From Candidatus Rokuibacteriota bacterium (GTDB lineage Bacteria; Methylomirabilota; Methylomirabilia; Rokubacteriales; CSP1-6), in the NCBI GenBank assembly GCA_003220495.1, contig QHSP01000016.1, positions 23,831 to 87,830 of the forward strand: a stretch of 64,000 nucleotides of DNA, given 5' to 3'. The notes beneath the pieces were generated by a model. The model searched no databases. It was not told where the DNA came from and was given only the letters and a program-made list of their open reading frames with translations. Numbering within the stretch: the stretch's first letter is position 1; each line of letters opens with the position of its first letter. The translations under genes and the position numbers were made by a program. Positions 25,704-34,049 of this stretch are shown here, piece after piece.

Positions 25704-26548
25704 ACGACGGGCTTCCGTTCCAGGACGGCGAGCAGGTCTTGCTCACCGATCAGCGTGGCAAGCGGCACCTGATCTTTCTGCGCAAGTCGGAGACCTTCCA
25801 CTCCGACCGCGGCTGGGTGCCGCACGACGCGATCATCGGCCAGCCCGAGGGCAGCTGGGTGCGAAGCTCGATGGGGCTCCGCTACCTCGCCCTGCGTCCG
25901 ACCCTCGCCGAGTACGTCCTGGAGATGCCGCGGGGCGCCCAGGTCATCTATCCCAAGGATCTGGCGATGATCCTCTTCTGGGCCGATGTCTACCCGGGGT
26001 GCCGCGTGCTCGAGGCCGGCACCGGCTCGGGCGCCCTGACCCTGGCGCTCGTGCGCGCGGTCGGTCCCGACGGGCGTGTCATCACCTACGAGCAGCGCGA
26101 CGAGTTCGCGCGCCGCGCGCTGGCGAACATCCACATGCGGCTCGGTGAGGTCGCGAACTTGATGGTCCGGCTCCGGCCGGTCGAGGACGGCCTCCCGGAA
26201 GAGGAGCCGGTCGACCGGATCGTGTTCGATCTGCCCGAGCCCTGGAAGCTCACCACGCTCGTGGCGCGGGCGCTTCGCCCGGGCGGGATCTTCCTTTGCT
26301 ACGTGCCGACGATCGTGCAGTCGCAGCAGATCGCCGAGGCGCTCCACCGCGAGCGGCACTGGGCGCTCGTCGAGACGTTCGAGACCCTGTACCGGCCGTG
26401 GAACATCGAGGGCCAGTCGGTGCGGCCGTTCCACCGCATGGTGGCGCACACCGGATTCATCACGGTCGCGCGCCGGGTCGTGCCGGAAGAGAGCGGCGCG
26501 CCCGCCGCCCGGCTCAGCCGTCAGCAACCCGACGACGGGGAGCGCTGA
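25700..26548 (+). CDS. trmI: tRNA (adenine58-N1)-methyltransferase
   Basis: An S-adenosylmethionine-dependent methyltransferase of 282 residues that makes m1A58 in the T-loop of tRNA. Family features are the N-terminal small domain (DGEQVLLTDQRGKRHLIFLR), the SSMGLRYLALRPTLAEYVL and MPRGAQVIYPKDLAMIL lead-in, SAM motif I LEAGTGSGALTLALVRAVG, acidic YEQRDEFA and the catalytic-side DRIVFDLPEPWK. The length and order match bacterial/archaeal TrmI. The GTG start overlaps the transporter stop, and its own stop overlaps the ppiD ATG (TGATG). Hence three genes are translationally chained. Confidence 0.9.
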   Translation: MNDGLPFQDGEQVLLTDQRGKRHLIFLRKSETFHSDRGWVPHDAIIGQPEGSWVRSSMGLRYLALRPTLAEYVLEMPRGAQVIYPKDLAMILFWADVYPGCRVLEAGTGSGALTLALVRAVGPDGRVITYEQRDEFARRALANIHMRLGEVANLMVRLRPVEDGLPEEEPVDRIVFDLPEPWKLTTLVARALRPGGIFLCYVPTIVQSQQIAEALHRERHWALVETFETLYRPWNIEGQSVRPFHRMVAHTGFITVARRVVPEESGAPAARLSRQQPDDGER

Positions 26549-28437
26549 TGATCGCGGTGATGCGGCGCTACCGGAAGTCGCTGCAGATCGGCCTGCTGGT
26601 CGTCATCGCGGCGTTCGTCGCCTCGCTGTTCGTGTTCGGCGCGACCGGGTCGCGTTACGGCGACGGCGAGACGCGCGATTCGGTGGCGACAGTCAACGGC
26701 GAGAAGATCCCGATCGAGCGCTTCCAGCGGCGCTATCAGTCGTACCTCGAGGCATACGCGCAGATCTACCGCGAGCGCTTCTCGGCGGAAATGGCGGAGC
26801 GCCTGGGCTTGCCGCAGCAAGTGGTCGGCGATCTCGTCCAGGAGGCGCTGATCGTCCAGCGGGCGAATGCCGAAGGGTTCTCGGTCAGCGACGAGGAGCT
26901 GAACGCGCGGATTCACGCGATCCCCGCGTTCCAGGAGAACGGCCGCTTCGTGCTCCAGCGGTACCAGGACTACCTCAAGCGGAGCGGATCCGGGCTCGAG
27001 GCCGATTTCCGCCGCCAGATGACGCGCGCGAAGGTCGAAACCGCGATCCGGAACGGCGTCAAGGTGTCGGAGACCGAGCTCGAGCAGGCCTTCCGCCTGC
27101 GGCGCGAGGAAGTGCGCGCGGCGTGGGCCCTCGTCGAGCTGGCGCCGATCGTCGCCGGCGCCAACGCCACCGACGCCGAGCTCGCCACCTATCTGGCCCA
27201 GCACCCCGACGAGTTCCGTCAGCCCGACCGCCGCCGCGTGCAGTACGTGACCTTGAGCGCGAAGGATTTTCCGTCGTCCCCGACCGATGCCCAGGTCGAG
27301 AAGTACTACACGGAACACGTCAGCGAGTTCGAGACCCCGCGCCAGGTCCGAGCCGCCCACGTCCTCGCGCGAGTCCCCGAGACCGGAGGCAGCGCGGGCG
27401 AGGACAAGGCACGCGCCAAGATCGTCGACGCCATCCGGCGCGCGAAGGCCGGCGCCGACTTCGGCAAGCTGGCGCAGGATCTCTCCGAGGACTCGGCGAC
27501 CGCGCCGCGGGGCGGCGACCTGGGCCTCGTGGGCAAGGGTGAGATCGTGCCCGAGTTCGAGAGAGCGCTCTTCGCGTTGAAGAAGGGCGAGGTGTCGCCC
27601 GAGCCGGTCCGGACCCCGTTCGGCTTTCACGCGATCAAGGCGATCGAGATCCAGGAGGGCGGCCGCAAGCCCCTGAAGGAGGTCGCGCCGCAGATCCGGA
27701 GCCGACTGTCGGCCGAGGCGGGTGACCGCGAAGCCAAGGCGAAGGCCGACCAGCTCCGGCCGCCGCTCCAGGCCGCGCCCGACTTCATGGCCGAAGCGAG
27801 GAAGCTCGGCCTGCACCCGATCGAGACGACCATGGCCCGCGTGGACCGCACGGCCGGCCTCGCCGCTCCCGACCCTCTCGAGGAGGCCGCGTTCGCGCTC
27901 GCCGTCGGCGGCGTGTCGGCTCCCGTGTCGACGCCGGTCGGACTCGTCATCCTCAAGACCACCGCCGTCATTCCCGCCGGCGTGCCGCCGCTCGCCGAGA
28001 TCAGGGACAAGGTTGCCGCCGCGGTGAAGCGCCAGAAGGCGGAGACGGTCGCCCTCGAGCGCGCCAAGCAGATCGCCGCCGACGCGAAGGACGGCGATTT
28101 CGCCGCCGCCGCGAAAAAGGCGGGGGCGGTCACCGGCGAGACCGCGCGCTTCTCACGCGCGAAGCCGGCCGAGAAGTTGCCGGGCGACGCCATGCTGGTC
28201 GCCCTGCAGACGCCGGCCGGCCAGCCGAGCGAGCCGATCAAGGCGCAGCAGGGTTACTACGTGGTGAAGGTGCTCGAGCGTGTGCCGCCCGACATGGGCG
28301 GCCTCGCACCGGAGCGGGATAAGATCCAGAAGGAGGTCCTCGTGCAGAAGCAGAGCCTCGCGTGGGAGTCCTGGATCAACGGTGCGCGCGCGAACTCGAA
28401 GGTCGAGACCCACCTGCCCGCCCCCCGGCGCGGCTGA
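26548..28437 (+). CDS. ppiD: PpiD/SurA-type periplasmic peptidyl-prolyl isomerase
   Basis: A membrane-anchored periplasmic folding factor of 629 residues. One N-terminal membrane segment (SLQIGLLVVIAAFVASLFVFG) anchors it. A SurA-N-like chaperone domain follows (VNGEKIPIERFQRRYQSYLE to about 190), then a parvulin domain around 275-385 (RQVRAAHVLARVPE, GKLAQDLSEDSATAPRGGDL, GLVGKGEIVPEFERALFAL, VRTPFGFHAIKAIEI). A second, more diverged helical/PPIase-like region follows to the end. The architecture fits PpiD, which assists outer-membrane and secreted proteins emerging from the Sec channel. Tightly linked to trmI upstream and rpsU downstream. Confidence 0.88.
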   Translation: MIAVMRRYRKSLQIGLLVVIAAFVASLFVFGATGSRYGDGETRDSVATVNGEKIPIERFQRRYQSYLEAYAQIYRERFSAEMAERLGLPQQVVGDLVQEALIVQRANAEGFSVSDEELNARIHAIPAFQENGRFVLQRYQDYLKRSGSGLEADFRRQMTRAKVETAIRNGVKVSETELEQAFRLRREEVRAAWALVELAPIVAGANATDAELATYLAQHPDEFRQPDRRRVQYVTLSAKDFPSSPTDAQVEKYYTEHVSEFETPRQVRAAHVLARVPETGGSAGEDKARAKIVDAIRRAKAGADFGKLAQDLSEDSATAPRGGDLGLVGKGEIVPEFERALFALKKGEVSPEPVRTPFGFHAIKAIEIQEGGRKPLKEVAPQIRSRLSAEAGDREAKAKADQLRPPLQAAPDFMAEARKLGLHPIETTMARVDRTAGLAAPDPLEEAAFALAVGGVSAPVSTPVGLVILKTTAVIPAGVPPLAEIRDKVAAAVKRQKAETVALERAKQIAADAKDGDFAAAAKKAGAVTGETARFSRAKPAEKLPGDAMLVALQTPAGQPSEPIKAQQGYYVVKVLERVPPDMGGLAPERDKIQKEVLVQKQSLAWESWINGARANSKVETHLPAPRRG

Positions 28438-28445
28438 GCCGATCC

Positions 28446-28667
28446 GTGGCGAGCCTGACTCGAGCGAAGGTCGAGGTCACGGACAATCAGATCGAAGCCG
28501 CGCTGAAAACGCTCAAAAAGGTCATGATCAAAGGTGGTCTCTATCAAGAGATGAAGCGGCGCGTGTACTACGAGAAACCCTCGGTCAAGCGCAAGCGCAA
28601 GCAAGCCCAGGCCCGCAAGAAGCGCCGGCGCGCGCTCAAGCGTTCGAGGGTCGATGACGAGGATTAG
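28446..28667 (+). CDS. rpsU: 30S ribosomal protein S21
   Basis: A small basic protein of 73 residues from a GTG start eight bases after ppiD. The S21 pattern is plain: VEVTDNQIEAALKTLKKVM, then GGLYQEMKRRVYYEKPSVKR and an Arg/Lys-rich helix (KRKRKQAQARKKRRRALKR). S21 helps initiation by contacting the platform of the small subunit near the anti-Shine-Dalgarno. The C-terminal RVDDED is an acidic cap. A CCGGGC/GCCCGG hairpin follows within three bases of the stop. Confidence 0.93.
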   Translation: MASLTRAKVEVTDNQIEAALKTLKKVMIKGGLYQEMKRRVYYEKPSVKRKRKQAQARKKRRRALKRSRVDDED

Positions 28668-28669
28668 AA

Positions 28670-28694
28670 CCGGGCGGCGGGCGGCGGAGCCCGG
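28670..28694 (+). terminator. Possible weak terminator hairpin after rpsU
   Basis: CCGGGC and GCCCGG form a 6-bp stem around a 13-base GC-rich loop. It has no T-tract, so it may only pause transcription or may be chance in GC-rich DNA. Confidence 0.25.
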
Positions 28695-28719
28695 CGGGGC
28701 CGTGTTAACGTAAAGGGCC

Positions 28720-29202
28720 ATGTCGATCCAGCGCACGCCGATGACGCGTCCGGGGTACGAGCGCCTGCGCGACGAGCTCGATCGCCTCAAGCGCGTCGAC
28801 CGGCACGCCATCACCAGGGCGATCGCCGAGGCGCGGGCGCACGGCGACCTCTCCGAGAACGCGGAGTACCACGCGGCGCGCGAGAAGCAGTCGTTCATCG
28901 AAGGCCGCATCGCGGAGCTCGAGGGGAAGGTCGGCGCCGCCGAGGTCATCGATCCGCCCACGTCGGGGGACCGCGTCACCTTCGCCTCCACGGTCCTGCT
29001 CGAGGACGAGAACGGCAAGGAGATCCGCTACCAGATCGTGGGCTCGGACGAAACCGAGCCCGCGAAGGGGCGCATCTCGGTCATGTCGCCGCTGGCCCGC
29101 ACGCTCATCGGCAAGAACGTCGGCGACCGGGTGACCGCCCAGCTTCCGGCCGGCAAGAAGACCTTCGACATCGTCAAGGTGAATTTCCCCTGGTCGGACT
29201 GA
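28720..29202 (+). CDS. greA: Transcription elongation factor GreA
   Basis: A 160-residue factor that binds in the RNA polymerase secondary channel and stimulates cleavage of backtracked RNA. The N-terminal coiled coil begins [16 protein letters not shown] and contains the acidic tip [17 protein letters not shown], with the Asp-Leu-Ser-Glu-Asn-Ala signature essential in Gre factors. The C-terminal FKBP-like domain includes [19 protein letters not shown] and [14 protein letters not shown]. Complete and of standard length. It follows rpsU after a short gap containing a weak AT-rich promoter-like stretch (GTTAACGTAAAG). Confidence 0.95.
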   Translation: MSIQRTPMTRPGYERLRDELDRLKRVDRHAITRAIAEARAHGDLSENAEYHAAREKQSFIEGRIAELEGKVGAAEVIDPPTSGDRVTFASTVLLEDENGKEIRYQIVGSDETEPAKGRISVMSPLARTLIGKNVGDRVTAQLPAGKKTFDIVKVNFPWSD

Positions 29203-29212
29203 GGCGAGCGCC

Positions 29213-30100
29213 ATGCCCACCGTGAACGTCGACGGCGTCAATATCTACTACGAGGAGTCGGGCCAGGGACTGCCGCTGGTCTTCGTTCACGAGTTCGCCG
29301 GCGACCACCGCAGCTGGCATCTCCAGATGCGCTTCTTCTCACGTCGCTACCGCGCGATCGCGTTCAACGCGCGCGGCTATCCGCCCTCGGACGTTCCCGA
29401 CGACGTCAAGGCATATTCGCAGGAGCGCGCGGCCGAGGACATCCGGGGCGTGCTCGACGGGCTGAAGATCGACAAGGCCCACGTCTGCGGCCTCTCGATG
29501 GGGGGCTACGCCACCCTGCACTTCGGGCTACGGCACCCGGCCCGCGCGCTCTCGCTGGTCGTCGCCGGCGCCGGCTATGGCAGCGTGGCGGGCGACCGCG
29601 AGAAATTCCACAAGGACACCGAGGTGGTCGCGCGCCGCTTCGAGAACGACGGGATGGCCAGGACCGCCGAGATGTACTCGAAGGGGCCGACCCGCGTCCA
29701 GTTCATGGACAAGGATCCGTACGGCTGGCGCGAGTTCCACGCTCAGCTCGCGGAAGGCTCGGCCAAAGGCCACGCCCTCACGCAGCGAGGCGTGCAGATG
29801 CGGCGGCCGTCGATCCTGGACCTCGGGCCCCAGCTCGAGAAGCTCGACGTGCCGACCTTGATCATGACCGGTGACGAGGACGATCCGTGCCTCGAGCCGG
29901 GCATCTTCATGAAGCGCAAGATCCCGACCGCGGGGCTCGTCGTCCTGCCGAAGTCGGGCCACACGATCAACCTGGAAGAGCCCGAGGCGTTCAATCGCGC
30001 TGTGCTCGACTTCCTTACGGCGGTGGACGCCGGCAGATGGACGCGGCGCAATCCCGCCTCGCAGACGGGATCGGCCGTCCTTCCCGCGGAGACACGCTGA
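29213..30100 (+). CDS. Alpha/beta hydrolase
   Basis: An alpha/beta-hydrolase of 295 residues. The N-terminal VNVDGVNIYYEESGQGLPLV and the oxyanion strand FVHEFAGDHRSWHLQMR are followed by the nucleophile elbow VCGLSMGGYATLHFGLRHP (Ser). A late Asp lies in MTGDEDDPCLEP and the His in LPKSGHTINLEEPEAFN. The fold branch resembles 3-oxoadipate enol-lactonase and haloperoxidase-like esterases. No substrate can be named. It starts ten bases after greA and its stop overlaps the CaiB-type gene (TGATG), so it may act on a product in the same CoA-ester pathway. Confidence 0.85.
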   Translation: MPTVNVDGVNIYYEESGQGLPLVFVHEFAGDHRSWHLQMRFFSRRYRAIAFNARGYPPSDVPDDVKAYSQERAAEDIRGVLDGLKIDKAHVCGLSMGGYATLHFGLRHPARALSLVVAGAGYGSVAGDREKFHKDTEVVARRFENDGMARTAEMYSKGPTRVQFMDKDPYGWREFHAQLAEGSAKGHALTQRGVQMRRPSILDLGPQLEKLDVPTLIMTGDEDDPCLEPGIFMKRKIPTAGLVVLPKSGHTINLEEPEAFNRAVLDFLTAVDAGRWTRRNPASQTGSAVLPAETR

Positions 30101-31266
30101 TGCCACTACCACTCGAAGGCTATACGGTCCTGGACCTCACTCGTGCCCGCTCGGGCCCGACCGCGGTGCGCCAGCTCGCCGACATGGGCGCCAACGTCAT
30201 CAAGATCGAGGCACGCGAGGAGATGGAGGGCGACTCCACCGCGCTCGGCTTCGACTTCCTGAACCTCCACCGGAACAAACGCTCGATGACCATCGACCTC
30301 AAGCATCCGCGCGGGGTCGAGATCATCAAGAGGATCGCCGCGCGCGCCGACGTCGTCGTGGAGAATTTCCGGCCGGACGTCAAGAAGCGACTCGGCATCG
30401 ACTACGAGGCCTTGTCGAAGGTGAACCCGCGGCTCGTCTACGGGTCGATCTCGGGCTTCGGCCAGTCCGGTCCCTATGCCGAGCGGCCGGGCTACGACCA
30501 GATCGCGCAAGGCATGGGCGGGCTCATGTCGATCACCGGGCTGCCGGGGCAGGGCCCCGTCCGAGTGGGTATCCCGGTCGCCGATCTCACCTCGGGCCTT
30601 TTCCTGGCGCAGGGCATCCTGGTCGCGCTGCTCGAGCGCGAGAAGTCCGGGAAGGGTCAGTGGGTCCACACCTCGCTCCTGCAGGCGATGGTCACCATGC
30701 TCGACTTCCAGGCGGCGCGCTGGCTCATCGACGGCGAGATCCCGCCGCAGGCCGGTAACGATCACCCGACCGGGATCCCGACGGGCGTGTTCACGACGGC
30801 CGACGGCCACATCAACATCGCCGCGTCCGGCCAGACGATGTATCGGAGGCTCTGCACCGCGATCGGCGCGCCCGAGCTGATCGACGATCCGCGCTTCAAG
30901 AACCTGGCCGACCGCTCGAAGAACCGCAAGCAGATGAACGCGGAGCTCGATCGGATCCTCGCGAAGAAGCCGAGCGCCGAGTGGATCGAGGCGCTCAATC
31001 GCGCCGGCGTGCCGTCGGGACCGATCCTGAACGTGAAGGAAGTCTTCGAGAACGAGCAGATCAAGCACCTCGGGATGGCCCAGCCCGTGCGTCACCCCGA
31101 GCGCGGCGAGATGCTGGTGCAGGGGCTCCCGGCGACGCTCTCGCGCACGCCCGGCGCGATCCGCCGCGCCGCGCCCACGCACGGCGAGCACACGGACGAG
31201 ATCCTGCGCGAGCTGGGCTACACCACCGAGGAGATCGCCACGCTCCGGAAGGACGCGGTCGTATGA
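30100..31266 (+). CDS. CaiB/BaiF family CoA transferase
   Basis: A type III CoA transferase of 388 residues, moving CoA between carboxylic acids through an aspartyl-CoA intermediate. Recognised from PLEGYTVLDLTRARSGPTAV, DMGANVIKIEAREEMEGDST, LNLHRNKRSMTIDLKHPRG, ADVVVENFRPDVKKRLGIDY and SISGFGQSGPYAERPGYDQI. The Asp of the catalytic position is expected in the block around GIPVADLTSGLFLAQGILVA. The substrate is unknown. Start and stop each overlap a neighbour by one and four bases, placing it in one unit with the hydrolase and a binding protein for uptake. Confidence 0.9.
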   Translation: MPLPLEGYTVLDLTRARSGPTAVRQLADMGANVIKIEAREEMEGDSTALGFDFLNLHRNKRSMTIDLKHPRGVEIIKRIAARADVVVENFRPDVKKRLGIDYEALSKVNPRLVYGSISGFGQSGPYAERPGYDQIAQGMGGLMSITGLPGQGPVRVGIPVADLTSGLFLAQGILVALLEREKSGKGQWVHTSLLQAMVTMLDFQAARWLIDGEIPPQAGNDHPTGIPTGVFTTADGHINIAASGQTMYRRLCTAIGAPELIDDPRFKNLADRSKNRKQMNAELDRILAKKPSAEWIEALNRAGVPSGPILNVKEVFENEQIKHLGMAQPVRHPERGEMLVQGLPATLSRTPGAIRRAAPTHGEHTDEILRELGYTTEEIATLRKDAVV

Positions 31267-32813
31267 AGGGTCCTCGAGCGTTCGGCCTTCTCGTCGTCGC
31301 GGCCCTGGGCGCCGTCCTTGGAGGCGGCATTGTCGCCCAGGCCCAAACCCAGCAGGCGAAGCCGGAAGGCGAGATGCGCTGGGCCCTCTACGTGACCGTG
31401 CCCCCGGCCTGGCTCGATCCAGGCGAGGTGCAGGGCTTCATCACGCCGTTCTGGATCCAGTACGCGCTCCACGACGCGCTGGTCAAGCCGATGCCCGGCA
31501 GCATCATGACGCCGAGCCTGGCCGAGTCGTGGACGCTCAGTCCCGACCAGAAGACCTACGAGTTCAAGCTGCGGCAGGGCCTCAAGTTCCACAACGGCGA
31601 TCCGTTCACGGCCGAGGACGTGAAGTTTAGCTTCCTGCGCGCGAAGAGCGCGCGGATCCTCAAGGAGAAGGTGCGCGACGTCGAGATCGTCGATCCCTAC
31701 CGCATCCGGTTTCATCTCCACGAGCCGTTCCCCGACTTCATGGCGTTCTACGGAACCCTGGCGACCGGGGCGGGCTGGGTCGTTCCCAAGAAGTATGTCG
31801 AGAAGGTCGGCGACGACGGGTTCAAGAAGCAGCCGGTCGGTCTCGGGCCGTACAAGTTCGTGAGCAGCACGCCCGGAATCGAGATCGTCATGGACGCGAA
31901 CGAGAGCTACTGGCGCAAGATGCCGTCGGTGAAGCGCCTGGTCTTCAAGAGCGTGCCGGAGGCGACCACGCGGGCGGCGATGCTGAAGAAGGGCGAAGTG
32001 GACGTCGCCTATCTGCTGGACGCGCCGACCGCCCTGGAGCTCAAGCGGGACCCGAATCTCAAGCTGGCGTTCTCGGGGGCGATCGGGATCCACTTCCTCG
32101 ACTTCTTCGACCAGTGGGATCCCAAGTCGCCGTGGGCCGACAGGCGCGTCCGACTCGCGGCCGTCATGGCGGTCGATCTCCGGTCGTTGAACGAGGCGGA
32201 GAATCTGGGGGCCTCGCGGCTCACGGGAAGCGTCGTCCCCCGCAAGTTCGAGTTCGCGCTGTCGCTCGAGCCCTACCCCTACGATCCGGCGAAGGCGAAG
32301 AAGCTCCTGGCCGAGGCGGGCTATCCCAACGGCTTCGACGCCGGCGATCTCTATCCCTACCCGCCCTACTTCTCGATGGGCGAGGCGGTCGCGACGAATC
32401 TCACCGCCGTGGGCATCAAGACCCGGATGGTCACGATGGAGCGCGCGGCCTTCCAGAGCGCCTGGCTGACGAAGAAGCTCAAGGGAATCTGCGTCTGCAT
32501 CCATGCGACCTACGGCAACGCCGCGTCACGGATGGCGGAGTTCGTGCCGAGCGACGGCTCGTTCGCGCGCGGCGCCGATCCCGACATCGACGCGCTCTTC
32601 AAGCAGCAGGCGCGGGAGACGGACAGGAAGAAGCGCGAGGCGATGCTCGCCCAGATCCAGCAGTTGCTCCACGAGCGCGTGCGCTTCGGCCCGATGTGGG
32701 AATACATCTGGCCCAGCGGGATCGGGCCGCGCGTGGGCGACGCGGCTCTCTTGAAGATCGATCCCTATCCCTGGTCGGCGCCGCTCGAGGACGTGACGCT
32801 CAAGAAGAAGTGA
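31263..32813 (+). CDS. ABC transporter substrate-binding protein, family 5 (oligopeptide type)
   Basis: An exported solute-binding protein of 516 residues. The signal sequence runs to about FGLLVVAALGAVLGGGIVAQ followed by AQA. The family 5 (DppA/OppA/NikA) signature appears as LAESWTLSPDQKTYEFKLRQ, GLKFHNGDPFTAEDVKFSFL and VGLGPYKFVSS. Ligands of this family range from peptides to nickel and plant-derived compounds. It is cotranslated with the CaiB-type gene (ATGA), suggesting uptake of an organic acid that the transferase then activates. No permease or ATPase follows; the next gene is on the opposite strand. Confidence 0.88.
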   Translation: MKGPRAFGLLVVAALGAVLGGGIVAQAQTQQAKPEGEMRWALYVTVPPAWLDPGEVQGFITPFWIQYALHDALVKPMPGSIMTPSLAESWTLSPDQKTYEFKLRQGLKFHNGDPFTAEDVKFSFLRAKSARILKEKVRDVEIVDPYRIRFHLHEPFPDFMAFYGTLATGAGWVVPKKYVEKVGDDGFKKQPVGLGPYKFVSSTPGIEIVMDANESYWRKMPSVKRLVFKSVPEATTRAAMLKKGEVDVAYLLDAPTALELKRDPNLKLAFSGAIGIHFLDFFDQWDPKSPWADRRVRLAAVMAVDLRSLNEAENLGASRLTGSVVPRKFEFALSLEPYPYDPAKAKKLLAEAGYPNGFDAGDLYPYPPYFSMGEAVATNLTAVGIKTRMVTMERAAFQSAWLTKKLKGICVCIHATYGNAASRMAEFVPSDGSFARGADPDIDALFKQQARETDRKKREAMLAQIQQLLHERVRFGPMWEYIWPSGIGPRVGDAALLKIDPYPWSAPLEDVTLKKK

Positions 32814-32829
32814 CCGAGGCCGCTCCGGC

Positions 32830-33960
32830 CTAGCGGAGCGCGTCGCGCAGCTCGCGCGTGAGGACCTCGACGGTCCCGCGCGTGCCGCCGGCGAGCTTCA
32901 GCTTCCACTCGCCCTCGGTCTCGAAGCGCCGGTCGCGCAGCCGCTCGCCCCACGGCTTGATCGCCTCGCGGATCGCGTTCAGATCGAACGGATCGCGGCG
33001 CAGCTCGCGGGCTCGGGCCATCACGTCGGGCGCCGCCCGGATGAAGGCGCGGAGCGCGGCGCCGGTCTTGATCGAGTACTTGCGCCCCGCCCAGGCGGAC
33101 GGGAACGTGGTCGAGAGCGCCTTGATGTAGTTCAGGAAGAAGCGCTTGGCGCCGCCCCGGAGCTCCTGGAGCTTGCCGCCGCTCCCGACCTTCTCGACGG
33201 TCTCGAAGAAGTCGACGATCTCCTCGGCGAGTGGCGCCTGGCTGACGCGCCCGCGCCCGGTGCCGAGCATCTTGATCTCGCCGTGGAGCGGCGAGGTGTC
33301 GTCCTCGTTGAGCGAGCGGATCACGTCGTGCGCGAGCGCCTGGTTCGCGTCCGGGTAGAGCTTGCGGCCGGCCAGGCTGATGATGTGCGACGGATTCAGC
33401 CGCGTGTGCTTGGCGTTGATCGTGACGAAGAGCTCGACGATCTGACGGGCGTCGAGCGAGTCGAAGAGCACCGCCGGCACCTCGATCGTCATGTTTTCCC
33501 CGGCCTGCGACAGCGCGTGCAGGGCGAGCAGGCGATGCTGGCCGTCGAGCACTCTCAACACACCGTGCTCTTCCGGAATCTGGAGCAGGCCGAGGTCGTG
33601 CTGGCCGGCGACCGGGGTGAAGGTGAATCGTTTCTCCGAGGTGATGATGACGGCCCCCGGGATCGCGGGCAGGGTCGCCGCGTCTTTGCACTCTCTGTAG
33701 TACGCCACGAGCTCGTCGATCTTCCGGCGGATGACCGGCCGCTGGTACGCGGTCTCGCTCTCGCCGATCCGCTTCTCGAGACTGTCCCAGTTGACGCGGG
33801 ACCGGTTCATCCGCGTCTTCTTGGCCGGCTCGTTGGCCGGACCACCGGTGTAGCCCAGGACCTCGAACTTCACTAACCGATCGATATCCTTGGCGGAAAG
33901 CCCGGCCTGGTAGAACTCGACCCCAAACTGCTTCACACGGCGCGTCGGGACGGTAATCAT
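32830..33960 (-). CDS. DGQHR-domain protein (DndB-like)
   Basis: A 376-residue protein with the central VLRVLDGQHRLLALHAL that names the DGQHR family. DndB, the regulator/accessory factor of phosphorothioate DNA modification, belongs to this family. Further blocks: YQRPVIRRKIDELVAYYREC, AVLFDSLDARQIVELFVTIN and KHTRLNPSHIISLAGRKLYP. The domain is related to ParB/sulfiredoxin-like folds. No dndA, dndC, dndD, dndE or deazaguanine-modification gene is adjacent, so this is an orphan. The gene starts next to a perfect inverted repeat (33987-34010) in the divergent promoter region, which a DndB-like regulator could bind. Function is inferred from the family only. Confidence 0.8.
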   Translation of the reverse strand: MITVPTRRVKQFGVEFYQAGLSAKDIDRLVKFEVLGYTGGPANEPAKKTRMNRSRVNWDSLEKRIGESETAYQRPVIRRKIDELVAYYRECKDAATLPAIPGAVIITSEKRFTFTPVAGQHDLGLLQIPEEHGVLRVLDGQHRLLALHALSQAGENMTIEVPAVLFDSLDARQIVELFVTINAKHTRLNPSHIISLAGRKLYPDANQALAHDVIRSLNEDDTSPLHGEIKMLGTGRGRVSQAPLAEEIVDFFETVEKVGSGGKLQELRGGAKRFFLNYIKALSTTFPSAWAGRKYSIKTGAALRAFIRAAPDVMARARELRRDPFDLNAIREAIKPWGERLRDRRFETEGEWKLKLAGGTRGTVEVLTRELRDALR

Positions 33961-33986
33961 GGGATTGGAAGTCTAACTGATGGGCC

Positions 33987-34010
33987 AAACCCCTGTCAAT
34001 AGAGGGGTTT
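33987..34010. promoter_or_regulatory. Perfect inverted repeat, candidate operator
   Basis: AAACCCCT and AGGGGTTT form an 8-base perfect inverted repeat around GTCAATAG in the 89-base gap between the divergent DGQHR and EamA genes. It is AT-richer than its surroundings. Because both genes start away from it, it fits an operator better than a terminator. Confidence 0.5.
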
Positions 34011-34037
34011 TCGGACATACCGTCACCTGAAGTTCGG

Positions 34038-34043
34038 TAAGAT
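34038..34043 (+). promoter_or_regulatory. Candidate -10 element of the EamA transporter gene
   Basis: TAAGAT ends six bases before the GTG start, again leaving no room for a leader with a ribosome binding site. Confidence 0.3.
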
Positions 34044-34049
34044 CGGGCC

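Noticed and set aside
33987..34011. Inverted repeat followed by TTTT read as a Rho-independent terminator
   Set aside because: Both flanking genes start away from it, so there is no transcript for it to end; an operator fits better.
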